The translations under genes were made by a program, and so were the position numbers. Positions 39,390 through 47,671 of a stretch of DNA of 64,000 nucleotides are shown piece after piece. Location of the stretch: IMG/VR virus record IMGVR_UViG_3300030110_004345, positions 38,474-102,473 of that record, one strand, 5' to 3'. Position 1 is the first letter of the stretch, and every line of letters starts with the position of its first letter. The DNA comes from a virus. The notes under the pieces were generated by a model that was not told the DNA's origin, did not search any database, and was given only the letters and a program-made list of their open reading frames with translations.

Positions 39390-41336
39390 TTAGTTTTGCT
39401 CCAAATCTTTAAATATCTCTTTTAATTCGTCTCTAACTTCGAAGATTTGTTTTTCTTCCTCTTCATAATTAGTTGCCTTGTTCTCAAAAATGCCTCTGCT
39501 CATAGACTTGAAAGAATCAAGACCAAGCATCGCTTTTGCATCTGATGACAAATTCATTGTTACTTGTCTTTTAGGTGCTCGCGATATTTCATGAGAGTGT
39601 TTAGCACGAAAGTGGCGCTTTCGAGCACCATCGGGGCGTTTGTCTACATCAACTGGTGTATAAATTTTTCCTTTCGATTTGTCGTCACGTTTACCAAGGG
39701 GTTCTTCATCGCCTGCCGATGGCTCTGCGAGTAAAGCAGTTTCTTCTGCTGGGGGTTCGAGAGCCGGCTCTTCACCGCCTAAATCTTCACCACCGAGACC
39801 TTCTTCATCTCCTAAATCACCTAACTCATCACCACCTAAGTCACCACCTCCGAGTTCACCTAGTCCACCACCAGTTGGGTCTGCAGCAGTTTCCTCGGCA
39901 ACCTTTTCTAATGCGGTTGAAACCTGTCTGTCGTAGAATATTTCTCGTTGATTTCTTAAAAACTCGTCTTCCGAGACGTCAAAAATATTTTCAGCGATCC
40001 AACGTTTTGAGAAAAATCCTTCAGTTGCCTGCGCTGCAACACTAAACTTAGTGTTCCAGGTTTCAAGCTCCTGTAGCTCAGAAATCTTTGAAGGATTATT
40101 AAGTTTCAACTTAAAGTTAATTAAATCATCACCTCGGTAGCCAAGAACGTAAAGATGGATTGTTGCTATTTTTTCTAATTCAGATATAAGCGAACGTTGC
40201 ATTCTTTGAACTGTTCTTGCAAAGCGGATATCTTTCTGTGCTAATGCGCCTTTTTCCTCTTCGCCACCTTCACCCCTAATAAGATAAGATTGTGGGATCT
40301 TAAGAGCAGAGAACATTTTATCTCGTAAATATTTTACATCATCAATATCGCCTGTAAAAGAACCACCAGGAAGTGACTCAATTGTTGTGCTAACTCCACC
40401 ACGGACAGGAATAAAATAATCTTCCTCAACAGACATGGGATTGTAACGAAGGTCAACTCTGCCTGTCTCTGGGTCGACAACTTGATTTCTCTTCATGGAG
40501 GTAATAAACCTCTGCATAAAGTTTTCTACGTCTTGTGCTGGAATGTTTCCAACATCAACTTTAAAAACCTTTCTCTCTGGTGAGCGAACGATGCGGTAAG
40601 CCATCATTGCGTCCTCAAGAAGAGTTAACTGGCGCCATATTCTACGAGCAGGATCAAGAACTGATGTTCCATAAGGAGCGAATTTATCATTTCCTAAGAT
40701 ACGGAAGTGCGCCACCTGCCAGTTTTCGAAGGTTACACCAGCACTATTCCATTGATATTGCACGTAGTTTGGATTTTGTTTATCCTCGCCCTCAAGCCTT
40801 TCTATTTCACGAGAAGGAAGACCAATGACATTCTTAACTCCAAGATGCGAATCAATGTCCATATAAAGATAGAAATCACCATACTTACACATTGTTCGTG
40901 CCCAACCAAAAAGATTAAATTCAAGATTTAATACTTTGTAGTAAAGCGTCTCTAAAATCTGCTTTATCTCTTCGTCTTGACATTGGATTTTTAACATCCT
41001 ATTATAAACATTGAATGTGGTCATTTCATCTGCGAAAATATCGAGAGCGGAAGCCAACTCTGGTGTATACTCCATTTGATCAAAATCTGCATAACGAGCT
41101 AAACGACTTTGAGTGCTCATGTTATAATTTGAAAAATTATCTAGAGGATTGTAGCCGGTGCGCTCAAATTTTTGACCAGCAACATCTTTAAAAGTCTGGG
41201 CGTATTTATCCAATCTTCTTCTACGAAGCTGTCTTGTGTTTTGTGTTCTATAGTTGATAATTGGACCAGAAAATAAACGAGTAAGCCTCTTGAAGAGAGG
41301 TGATTCATTATTTTTGGTATTTTTATTTTCTGCCAT
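39390..41336 (-). CDS. Portal protein, gp20-like, with acidic Gly-rich C-terminal extension
   Basis: 648 residues. Core markers: MEYTPELASALDIFADEMTT near 90, LGNDKFAPYGTSVLDPARRI near 215, RSPERKVFKVDVGNIPAQDV near 252, MKRNQVVDPETGRVDLRYNP near 283 and LPGGSFTGDIDDVKYLRDKM near 322, followed by KALKIPQSYL. These define gp20 portals. From about 495 to 560 it has Gly/Leu/Asp/Glu repeats (LGGGDLGGDELGDLGDEEGL), then a basic segment. T4 gp20 (524 residues) lacks this extension. The dodecamer is the DNA entry port and terminase docking site. Confidence 0.93.
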   Translation of the reverse strand: MAENKNTKNNESPLFKRLTRLFSGPIINYRTQNTRQLRRRRLDKYAQTFKDVAGQKFERTGYNPLDNFSNYNMSTQSRLARYADFDQMEYTPELASALDIFADEMTTFNVYNRMLKIQCQDEEIKQILETLYYKVLNLEFNLFGWARTMCKYGDFYLYMDIDSHLGVKNVIGLPSREIERLEGEDKQNPNYVQYQWNSAGVTFENWQVAHFRILGNDKFAPYGTSVLDPARRIWRQLTLLEDAMMAYRIVRSPERKVFKVDVGNIPAQDVENFMQRFITSMKRNQVVDPETGRVDLRYNPMSVEEDYFIPVRGGVSTTIESLPGGSFTGDIDDVKYLRDKMFSALKIPQSYLIRGEGGEEEKGALAQKDIRFARTVQRMQRSLISELEKIATIHLYVLGYRGDDLINFKLKLNNPSKISELQELETWNTKFSVAAQATEGFFSKRWIAENIFDVSEDEFLRNQREIFYDRQVSTALEKVAEETAADPTGGGLGELGGGDLGGDELGDLGDEEGLGGEDLGGEEPALEPPAEETALLAEPSAGDEEPLGKRDDKSKGKIYTPVDVDKRPDGARKRHFRAKHSHEISRAPKRQVTMNLSSDAKAMLGLDSFKSMSRGIFENKATNYEEEEKQIFEVRDELKEIFKDLEQN

Positions 41337-41339
41337 TTT

Positions 41340-42917
41340 TTATCCCTTAAATATCCAAGAAAAATCTTTTCTTATTTTTTGCTCTTCATCAAATCTTTCT
41401 CTTAAAGAGTCTTTATATTGACCAGGGGCTCTTGTGTCCAAATTTGTTCTGGTAGTTGATATGCTATTTAAGAAAGCTTTTTTATATTCAACATCTCGTT
41501 GATTTTCTATAATAGCTGTATCTCTAACCCAACAACCAATAGCTGCAGCCATAACCAAATCATCGTTATATCCGCGCTGGGCTTCCGGTCTTCCATTTTT
41601 CCAAATGAACGTATCTAACTCATTTGCCAAACGTTTAGAATAAATAGTCAAAACTTTGTTTCTTATGAACTCTTCGAACTTCGCAATGATTAAAGGTCTT
41701 GTTTTGAGAGACGTAGTGAAACCAGGGACAACAGATGAATCCCCCAAAGCAGCGTGTTGTTCCACATACTGATGAGAGCCTTTTTTACTATGGTAAACAT
41801 TTTTATATCCCTTTTCCAAAAGCTTTTCTAGAACACTGAAGCCTACGTTGTTGTTTTCAACGACCAACATTGCCTCCTTATATTCTACACCAGTTGTGTA
41901 AAGTATTTCAGAAAAAAGGTCTGAGGTTGGCTTGCCTTTATATTCCGCTACTATCTCCATTGTTTGTAATTTAAATACATGAAATGTGCTTGAGTCAGCG
42001 CCATCGCCGCGGGCGACATCTGCCACTAATAAATAGTTGTCGTCATCTTGTGCCTCTTCCCATATCCAAGTGTTTCTATCAAAACCAACTTTATATTTTG
42101 GTTCTGATATTCCCTCTTTTATTCTTAGGATATCGTCTCCATGTATAACAGTATCGCCAGACGTATTAAAGTTACATTCATATTCTTGCGCAATCTGGCG
42201 TCGAGACATGTTTTTGGTTTCTGTTTTAAACCACTCGTCATCTCTATCAGGATGCACAGCCCACGGTAGGTTAACCGGAAGAAATTCATTTTCTCCGCTT
42301 TCTGCGCCAACAAATGTTTCGTGAAACCAATCTCCTACGCCATTTGGAGTTGAGATAGCAATACAACGACCACCAGTAGAAATGGTAGGATAAAGACCAG
42401 TCCACAATTCATCAAGTCCATCGATGTGTGCAGCCTCATCAATAACAAGAAGAGACAAAGCTTCTGAACGACCAGCATCACCTGACGTGGATGATGCCTT
42501 GACTTGACTGCCATTTGTAAGCTCGATGCTATTTTTGTTATCGACGTTGAAGTCTGCTATCTTCAGCCAAGGAGGTAGATTCTTTAAAATAGTTTTTACT
42601 TTTTTTACTAAGTTTGCTGCTGTCGCTAGTTTTGTTGCAACAATAAGAACGTTCTTGTCTCTATGAAAAAGAACCAACCAGGCAACGTAAGCAGCAGTGA
42701 TGGTAGATATACCTAGCTGTCGGGCTTTCAGAACAACGATAAACCTGTGGAGTGCTAGTTCATCTACTAGATCTGCCTGAAAATCATAAGTTTTGAATGG
42801 AATAAGACCTTTTCCTGGGTGCGGTATCTTACAATATGTGTTGATAAAGTAAACGGGTTTCTTGCCCGATTTGACAACTTCTTTTACTATCTTTTCTTTT
42901 GTAAGTTTGTAAGCCAT
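41340..42917 (-). CDS. Terminase large subunit, gp17-like
   Basis: 525 residues; ATP-driven DNA packaging motor and nuclease. ATPase: KARQLGIST at 64-72 is Walker A (Ile replaces the usual Lys after Gly; the Arg/Lys before it is typical of this subgroup), LLVIDEAAH at 157-164 is Walker B with catalytic Glu, and IAISTPNG at 187 is motif III. RNase H-like nuclease: D in LLVADVARGDGAD, E in MLVVENNNVG and D in GYNDDLVMAAAIG. It is followed four bases later by the portal gene. The small terminase is not recognised with confidence; the two upstream genes are candidates. Confidence 0.95.
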   Translation of the reverse strand: MAYKLTKEKIVKEVVKSGKKPVYFINTYCKIPHPGKGLIPFKTYDFQADLVDELALHRFIVVLKARQLGISTITAAYVAWLVLFHRDKNVLIVATKLATAANLVKKVKTILKNLPPWLKIADFNVDNKNSIELTNGSQVKASSTSGDAGRSEALSLLVIDEAAHIDGLDELWTGLYPTISTGGRCIAISTPNGVGDWFHETFVGAESGENEFLPVNLPWAVHPDRDDEWFKTETKNMSRRQIAQEYECNFNTSGDTVIHGDDILRIKEGISEPKYKVGFDRNTWIWEEAQDDDNYLLVADVARGDGADSSTFHVFKLQTMEIVAEYKGKPTSDLFSEILYTTGVEYKEAMLVVENNNVGFSVLEKLLEKGYKNVYHSKKGSHQYVEQHAALGDSSVVPGFTTSLKTRPLIIAKFEEFIRNKVLTIYSKRLANELDTFIWKNGRPEAQRGYNDDLVMAAAIGCWVRDTAIIENQRDVEYKKAFLNSISTTRTNLDTRAPGQYKDSLRERFDEEQKIRKDFSWIFKG

Positions 42918-43459
42918 TAATCATTTGGTCTGGTTACGTTTTCGGGGTTCTTGTCGGTTGATTGCTCAAGAAACTTTTTAAACTTATCCTCTAGACGATC
43001 TTCTGATGGTTCGCCAACAGGAATAATATCTTTCATATTGCCTATGGTATATACCTTAGAGGCTTGAATAAAAGTTCTTATTTTCGAAATGTTCTGCAGA
43101 ATCATAGATGCAGGACCTTCTTCTGTGAGAGCCAATGTATCTCCAGAGAGATTCTTATATTCTCTCTTTAAAAACTTTGTAATATCGGCAAAAGTTTGCT
43201 CCAATTCTTCATCAAGCTTTGTGTTGTGAAAAGAGGCTAACGGCATCTCTGACTGATAAGAAACAATAAGCTTTGGACCGCTCATTCGAACTTTAAACCC
43301 GTCCATAACCCTTGAATCATTCAAAGCGCAACCTTTTTCACGTTTAAGACCAATTGGATCATCTTTGCCATCTGTTCGAAACCTCGAATCATGTGATCCA
43401 TCATAAGCATTTGCTGCCGCTTGATTGATTCCTTTAACAATATCATATACTGTAGCCAT
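42917..43459 (-). CDS. Hypothetical protein upstream of terminase
   Basis: 180 residues from the ATG at 43459 (AAGGAG eight bases upstream; it overlaps the previous stop as TAATG). The frame is open to 43534, but that start would read through the upstream gene. MATVYDIVKGINQAAANAYD, a central beta segment (FKVRMSGPKLIVSYQSEMPL), then helices. No family is recognised. Position could suit a small terminase, but coiled-coil and helix-turn-helix features of gp16 are not evident. Confidence 0.65.
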   Translation of the reverse strand: MATVYDIVKGINQAAANAYDGSHDSRFRTDGKDDPIGLKREKGCALNDSRVMDGFKVRMSGPKLIVSYQSEMPLASFHNTKLDEELEQTFADITKFLKREYKNLSGDTLALTEEGPASMILQNISKIRTFIQASKVYTIGNMKDIIPVGEPSEDRLEDKFKKFLEQSTDKNPENVTRPND

Positions 43460-43839
43460 TAATTTTGCTCCTTGTCGGGTCGCCAGCCTTCTAACCATTT
43501 TTCCTCTCTGCCTTCGACCCATTGAATATAACATTTATAACAACATTCAAATTTGTTCATATATAGATCATCTCTACCAGAGAAAGAGTAAGTGTCACAA
43601 ACCGGGCAAACTCTTTTTATTTCTTTATTAATTAGGTTTCTAGTGATGAAAAAGCCGTCTTCATTTATTTTGTCTTCAGCTTCTTTAGATTCTTCTGAAT
43701 AAAAATGTTTTAAATCCTCTAAATATTGTTTTTCTTTTTCATCATCCCAGCCGGATTTTGGATTAGTAATGGATTCTTCTCCAAATTTCTTGGACATTGC
43801 TTTTTCTATTTTTGCAATTTGATTTAAATCTTTTTTCAT
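43459..43839 (-). CDS. Hypothetical zinc-finger protein, first gene of the packaging operon
   Basis: 126 residues. Helical N-terminal half (NQIAKIEKAMSKKFGEES then DDEKEKQYLEDLKHFYSE), followed by a four-cysteine zinc element: CPVC (near residue 78), then about 20 residues on ECCYKC. WVEGREEKWLEGWRPD ends the protein. It is the first gene after the fibre terminator and is preceded by a late-promoter-like motif. A DNA-binding role (small terminase or regulator) is possible but not shown. Confidence 0.65.
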   Translation of the reverse strand: MKKDLNQIAKIEKAMSKKFGEESITNPKSGWDDEKEKQYLEDLKHFYSEESKEAEDKINEDGFFITRNLINKEIKRVCPVCDTYSFSGRDDLYMNKFECCYKCYIQWVEGREEKWLEGWRPDKEQN

Positions 43840-43873
43840 TTATAACCTTATAGAAATAAACATTATTGTAACA

Positions 43874-43886
43874 CTATAATAAGTAG
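43874..43886 (-). promoter_or_regulatory. Candidate late-promoter motif for packaging/head operon
   Basis: The minus strand reads CTACTTATTATAG, eight bases after the T run of the fibre terminator and 34 bases before the ATG at 43839. Confidence 0.45.
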
Positions 43887-43894
43887 TTTTTAAT

Positions 43895-43924
43895 AAAAAA
43901 GGGGAAGACCCGAAAGTCTTCCCC
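43895..43924 (-). terminator. Intrinsic terminator after the large fibre gene
   Basis: On the minus strand GGGGAAGAC, loop TTTCGG, GTCTTCCCC, then TTTTTT: a perfect nine-base-pair stem, 27 bases after the fibre stop codon. Confidence 0.92.
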
Positions 43925-43951
43925 AAGAGAACCTATACTAAAAGTAAAAGA

Positions 43952-46639
43952 TTACTTGTTCTCTAATTGCTTCTTAAGTGAAGCGATCTGTGCGGACTGC
44001 TCTTGGATAGCAGAAACAAGGATAGCGGATAGACGACCGTAATCGACACCGTAGAGACCCTCATCTGTACCGTGAACAGCTTGTGGCACAACTTGCTTAA
44101 GCTCTTGCGCCATGAAACCGAAGTCTCTGGAACCGTCCTTCTTCCAAGTGAAGTTAACAGCCTTAAGGTTGTTAACAGTCTCAAGACCGTTATCGATAGC
44201 GGTAACGTCAGTCTTAAGTCTTTCATCAGAGTAAGTTACGAAAGCTGCAGCACGAATCTTGTTCTGAGCATTAGAGCCATCAGCAACGTCAACAGCGTAC
44301 TCACTAGTTGCATCACCACCAAGCTGTAGCCAAGTTACGCTTGAAGCATCAGTAAACTTGAGACGGTGATCAGCAGCAACGTACTCCATCTTCTCGCTGG
44401 CAGCGCCACCGTGGAATGTTACGTCTTTACCAGAACCATCAGCACCGAAAGCACTTGTGTCGTTGAAGTGAAGACCAGCAGAACCACCGTCGAATCTAAC
44501 CACGTTAGCAGCGGATACGAACTGGATGCTACCATCATCGTCATCACCAAAAGTTACTTTCTTGTCATCTTGCACAAGAAGACCCTCGTAGAACTCTGCC
44601 TCTTTGTGTAAGAAGATACCCTCTTGACCATTTGTAGTATCGAATACCATGTAGTTATCCGAACCTTCTTTGATCTCTAGAGCAGCAGAGCGGTTGTCAG
44701 TTAAGCTAAGATCAATGTCTGTGCCATCAGCAGAAATGCTATCAAGCGCAATGTTACCAACGTTAGTGATGTTACCATCGCGAACACTTAGTGAAGTAAC
44801 AGTAGCAGCGCCGAAAGCAACTGTACCAGCTTGAATGCCGTATTGACCGAAATCTGCAGAGCCACTGAAGCGTAGACCGTTTGCCGTACCAGACATCTCT
44901 AAGATGTTATCAGCCGAAATGTACTTAAGGTGACTCTCGTTACCATTGCTACCAAGGTTAAGAACCTGATCATCTTCGATTGAAGCGCCCATCGCAAAGG
45001 ATGCTTGCTTGCCAACCTGGATGTATTCTTGACCGTCTGTGGTAACAAACTTCATGTAAGAAGTTCCACCCTGGGTGATATCAAGCGCAGCGGCTTGGTT
45101 ATCTGGAAGGTTAAGATCGATATCGGCACCATCAGCAGAAATGCTGTCAAGAGCAATGTCACCGACGTTTGTGATATTACCATCGGAAACGCTTAGTGAA
45201 GTACCAACGAGAGCAGCGAAAGTACCTGCAGCAGCAGAGTTAGCACCGATAACAGTACCATCGATTGCACCACTGTCTACATTGATGTTAGTGATTGCTT
45301 GGTTATTTGCGTCAAGAGCAGCACCAAGTTGATCAGCGCGAAGCTCGTCAACGTAAGCAACACCGTCAAGGTAAAGATCCTTGAACTCAGCACCAGAAGC
45401 ACCTAAGTCAACATCATTGTCTGTCTCTGGACGTAGAACACCGTCTTGGAGGCGAACCTCAGTTGTGCCACCAATGTTAAAGTCAAGAGCGCTATTAGCG
45501 TGATCATAAAGAACAGCAGCGTGACCAGCGGTGCTAGCACCACCACCGATTCTAAGACCACCACCATCAGCAAGAGCCGAAGAAGCGGAAAGGGCAGCAA
45601 TAATTCTTCTATCAGAAACCTCAAGGTCAGTAGCTGTTGCAGTTACACTATTAATTGTGTTAACGTCAAGAACGTCAATTTGAGCGTAAGTAGCAGTCAG
45701 CGACGTAATAGTACCAACAGCTTTGTTAGCATCAAGAACGAGAGCCTTGCTAGCAGCAGCGGTACCAGCGGTAACACCGTCGAGGTAGCCAAGTTCTGTA
45801 GCATCAAGAGTTGTTGAATCAAGCGTGAAGCTTGTGTCAGCAGAAAGAGTACCGTTAACGGTAAGAGCACCGTCAGCGAGTGACATTAGGTCAGTATCAG
45901 AGTCACAACCAATGGTTGAACCATCGTCAACTGCTAATGACTTAAGTGCAGTGTCGCCATCTGCATCAACTGTGAAACCAGTCATTGTGACGGTTCCAGC
46001 GGTCATATCACCAGTCATGGTGAGGTTGCGAAGACCGCTTGCGTCCTTGTTTGAATCAAGAACAAGTGCCTTGTTAGCAGCAGCAGTACCATCGGTAATG
46101 CCGTCAAGCTTCTCAAGGTCAGTCTCGTTAAGATCAGCAGAACCAATAATAAACGAAGTGCCGGCAGTGACTGCACCAGTAGCAGTTACGTGACGGAAAC
46201 CAGAAGCGTCTTTGTTAGCGTCAACAACGACTGCTTTGCTGGCAGCAACGGTACCGTTGGTGATACCATCTAGTTTTTCCATATCTGTCTCATTGAGATC
46301 AGCGGAGCCGATGATAAACGAACCTTCTGCTGTGACGTTGCGGAAGCCGGAAGCATCCTTATTTGAGTCAACAACAACTGCTTTGTCAGCAGCAACGGTA
46401 CCGTTGGTGATACCGTCAAGTTTTTCGAGGTCAGCCTCGGACATATCGGCAGAACCGATGATGAACGAACCAACAGCAGTAACGGAACCTGCTGCAGATA
46501 GACCAACATTTGTACGGACTAACTCAGAGCCTGCGGCGCCTGAGAGATAAATTGAACCGCTCGCCGCTGGTGCGGTGGCGGTGTAGCGTTGTAAGTCAAT
46601 ATACTTTCCATATTCACTTACTGTAGCGGGACTAGACAT
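43952..46639 (-). CDS. Large tail fibre with repeats and C-terminal S74 chaperone
   Basis: 895 residues. After a short N terminus come four tandem units of about 50 residues (58-106, 107-161, 162-210 and a diverged copy from about 269), each with S-F-I-I-G-S-A-D-x-x-E-x-D-x-E-K-L-D-G-I-T. Two longer units of about 125 residues start near SLSVSDGNITNVGDIALDSI and SLSVRDGNITNVGNIALDSI. The last 110 residues are an intramolecular chaperone (peptidase S74): TYSDERLKTDV holds the Ser-Lys pair used for self-cleavage in endosialidases, then NFTWKKDGSRDFGFMAQEL and a coiled-coil end. It trimerises and binds the host surface. Its leader holds two repeated hairpins; a strong terminator follows. Confidence 0.9.
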   Translation of the reverse strand: MSSPATVSEYGKYIDLQRYTATAPAASGSIYLSGAAGSELVRTNVGLSAAGSVTAVGSFIIGSADMSEADLEKLDGITNGTVAADKAVVVDSNKDASGFRNVTAEGSFIIGSADLNETDMEKLDGITNGTVAASKAVVVDANKDASGFRHVTATGAVTAGTSFIIGSADLNETDLEKLDGITDGTAAANKALVLDSNKDASGLRNLTMTGDMTAGTVTMTGFTVDADGDTALKSLAVDDGSTIGCDSDTDLMSLADGALTVNGTLSADTSFTLDSTTLDATELGYLDGVTAGTAAASKALVLDANKAVGTITSLTATYAQIDVLDVNTINSVTATATDLEVSDRRIIAALSASSALADGGGLRIGGGASTAGHAAVLYDHANSALDFNIGGTTEVRLQDGVLRPETDNDVDLGASGAEFKDLYLDGVAYVDELRADQLGAALDANNQAITNINVDSGAIDGTVIGANSAAAGTFAALVGTSLSVSDGNITNVGDIALDSISADGADIDLNLPDNQAAALDITQGGTSYMKFVTTDGQEYIQVGKQASFAMGASIEDDQVLNLGSNGNESHLKYISADNILEMSGTANGLRFSGSADFGQYGIQAGTVAFGAATVTSLSVRDGNITNVGNIALDSISADGTDIDLSLTDNRSAALEIKEGSDNYMVFDTTNGQEGIFLHKEAEFYEGLLVQDDKKVTFGDDDDGSIQFVSAANVVRFDGGSAGLHFNDTSAFGADGSGKDVTFHGGAASEKMEYVAADHRLKFTDASSVTWLQLGGDATSEYAVDVADGSNAQNKIRAAAFVTYSDERLKTDVTAIDNGLETVNNLKAVNFTWKKDGSRDFGFMAQELKQVVPQAVHGTDEGLYGVDYGRLSAILVSAIQEQSAQIASLKKQLENK
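46010..46468 (-). repeat. Tandem repeat coding for fibre units (about 50 residues each)
   Basis: Three near-identical units of 147-165 bp encoding S-F-I-I-G-S-A-D ... K-D-A-S-G-F-R, with a fourth diverged unit around 45700-45834. DNA identity is high, so the units can recombine and change fibre length. Confidence 0.8.
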
Positions 46640-46669
46640 ATTTTAAAATCCTCCTTATAAGTCTAAATC

Positions 46670-46722
46670 TCGGGTGGGGCTTAATCACACCCGATACCGG
46701 GTGGTACGAAATCACACCCGGT
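46670..46722 (-). promoter_or_regulatory. Repeated GGGTG-TGAT...CACCC hairpins, copies 2 and 3
   Basis: On the minus strand ACCGGGTG, loop TGATTTCGTAC, CACCCGGT (46722-46696, eight base pairs) and TCGGGTG, loop TGATTAAGCCC, CACCCGA (46694-46670, seven base pairs), one base apart. The outer pairs differ but remain paired (C-G against T-A). Neither is followed by a T run, so they are not simple terminators. They lie between two fibre genes, 31 bases before the large fibre's start codon. Confidence 0.6.
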
Positions 46723-46734
46723 CTAGATAAGTAG
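46723..46734 (-). promoter_or_regulatory. Candidate late-promoter motif before the fibre leader
   Basis: The minus strand reads CTACTTATCTAG directly upstream of the two hairpins. If it is a promoter, both hairpins are in the 5' leader of the fibre mRNA. Confidence 0.35.
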
Positions 46735-46738
46735 AGGT

Positions 46739-47671
46739 CTAAGTCGCTTCTGTCCCTTGTTTAAGACACTTTATTTCGTCTTTTAAATTATCTATTTGAT
46801 TTTGTTGAGATTTAATTCCTTCAAGGAGGATAGGTATAATACGAGTGTAGTCCATGCTCATGGCTTGAGGAGAATTTTTATCATTTTCGTTGTCCCACTC
46901 TACAATAATAGGTAGTTCTTTTCCAACCTCTTCAGCAATAAACCCGTAATCTTTTTGATCATTTTTTTTCCACGTAAACGTGACACCGCGAAGGTTTTGT
47001 ATAGTTTTTATAGGATTATCAATAACTTCTACGTCTTTTTTGAAACGCTGCGAAGAATAGGTCATATAGGCGTTTGCTTTAATTTTTCCACTGTTATCTG
47101 CTACATCTGGTAGTGTTATGCCGTGTGTTACGCCACCAATTGGTATTCCTACGCCTATTTTTTGATCTACATACACGTTAGATCCAGATAGAACAATACC
47201 ATGAGCAGATCCTGATAGCTCTAAAAAATTATCGGTTGCGTCTTTAAATCTTACGAAAGAATCATTATCGTCGCCAAAGAAAAGTTTGATATCATCTCCA
47301 AACTTCATGTTGGTTGCACCGCCACCATTTTGAGACGGCACGATTTCAATACCACCAGCTATTTGAAGAGGTGAGGCGCCTTCCAGTGTTCCACTAATTT
47401 GAACCGTGCTGCCTGATAGCGTTAAGCCATCATTGCCATCATATTCAATAGACGCATTTGAGCTATTTCCAAAGCGTAATTTAGAATTATCTGCTAATTT
47501 TATATCAGTGTCGTCAAAAGTTAGCACGGAAACTGCTCCGAGTTCTCCATTGTTGTTGAATTGTAATTGATTGTCTGAGCCAGCGGGTTTAGCTAAAACT
47601 GTTGTTGCAGAGTCATCTTTTACTATTTTAAGCAATCTTCTTCTGGACCACTTTCTTCTACCTCTACCCAC
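46739..47671 (-). CDS. Second, shorter tail fibre with S74 chaperone domain
   Basis: 310 residues from a GTG start behind AGGAG, overlapping the previous stop. The basic N terminus (GRGRRKWSRRRLLKIV) is unlike the large fibre's. A beta-rich shaft with DNQLQFNNNGELGAVSVL and SNASIEYDGNDGLTLSGSTV follows. The end is a second S74 domain: TYSSQRFKKDVEVIDNPIKT, VTFTWKKNDQKDYGFIAEEV and a terminal coiled coil. The chaperone domain is homologous to that of the large fibre, but the shaft is much shorter. It could be an alternative adhesin or a distal segment. Confidence 0.85.
   Translation of the reverse strand: MGRGRRKWSRRRLLKIVKDDSATTVLAKPAGSDNQLQFNNNGELGAVSVLTFDDTDIKLADNSKLRFGNSSNASIEYDGNDGLTLSGSTVQISGTLEGASPLQIAGGIEIVPSQNGGGATNMKFGDDIKLFFGDDNDSFVRFKDATDNFLELSGSAHGIVLSGSNVYVDQKIGVGIPIGGVTHGITLPDVADNSGKIKANAYMTYSSQRFKKDVEVIDNPIKTIQNLRGVTFTWKKNDQKDYGFIAEEVGKELPIIVEWDNENDKNSPQAMSMDYTRIIPILLEGIKSQQNQIDNLKDEIKCLKQGTEAT

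Noticed and set aside
41340-42917. Missing Walker A lysine in terminase as a sign of an inactive gene
   Set aside because: KARQLGxST is a form I know from other phage terminases, and all other catalytic residues are present.
46010-46468. Direct repeats resembling a CRISPR array
   Set aside because: The repeats are about 150 bp with no spacer structure and lie in frame inside a fibre gene.
45446-46550. Several plus-strand frames opposite the fibre gene
   Set aside because: They mirror the repetitive fibre codons, lack ribosome sites and show low-complexity Ser/Val composition.
46670-46722. The two GC hairpins as intrinsic terminators of the shorter fibre gene
   Set aside because: No T run follows either hairpin on the minus strand, unlike the three clear terminators elsewhere.
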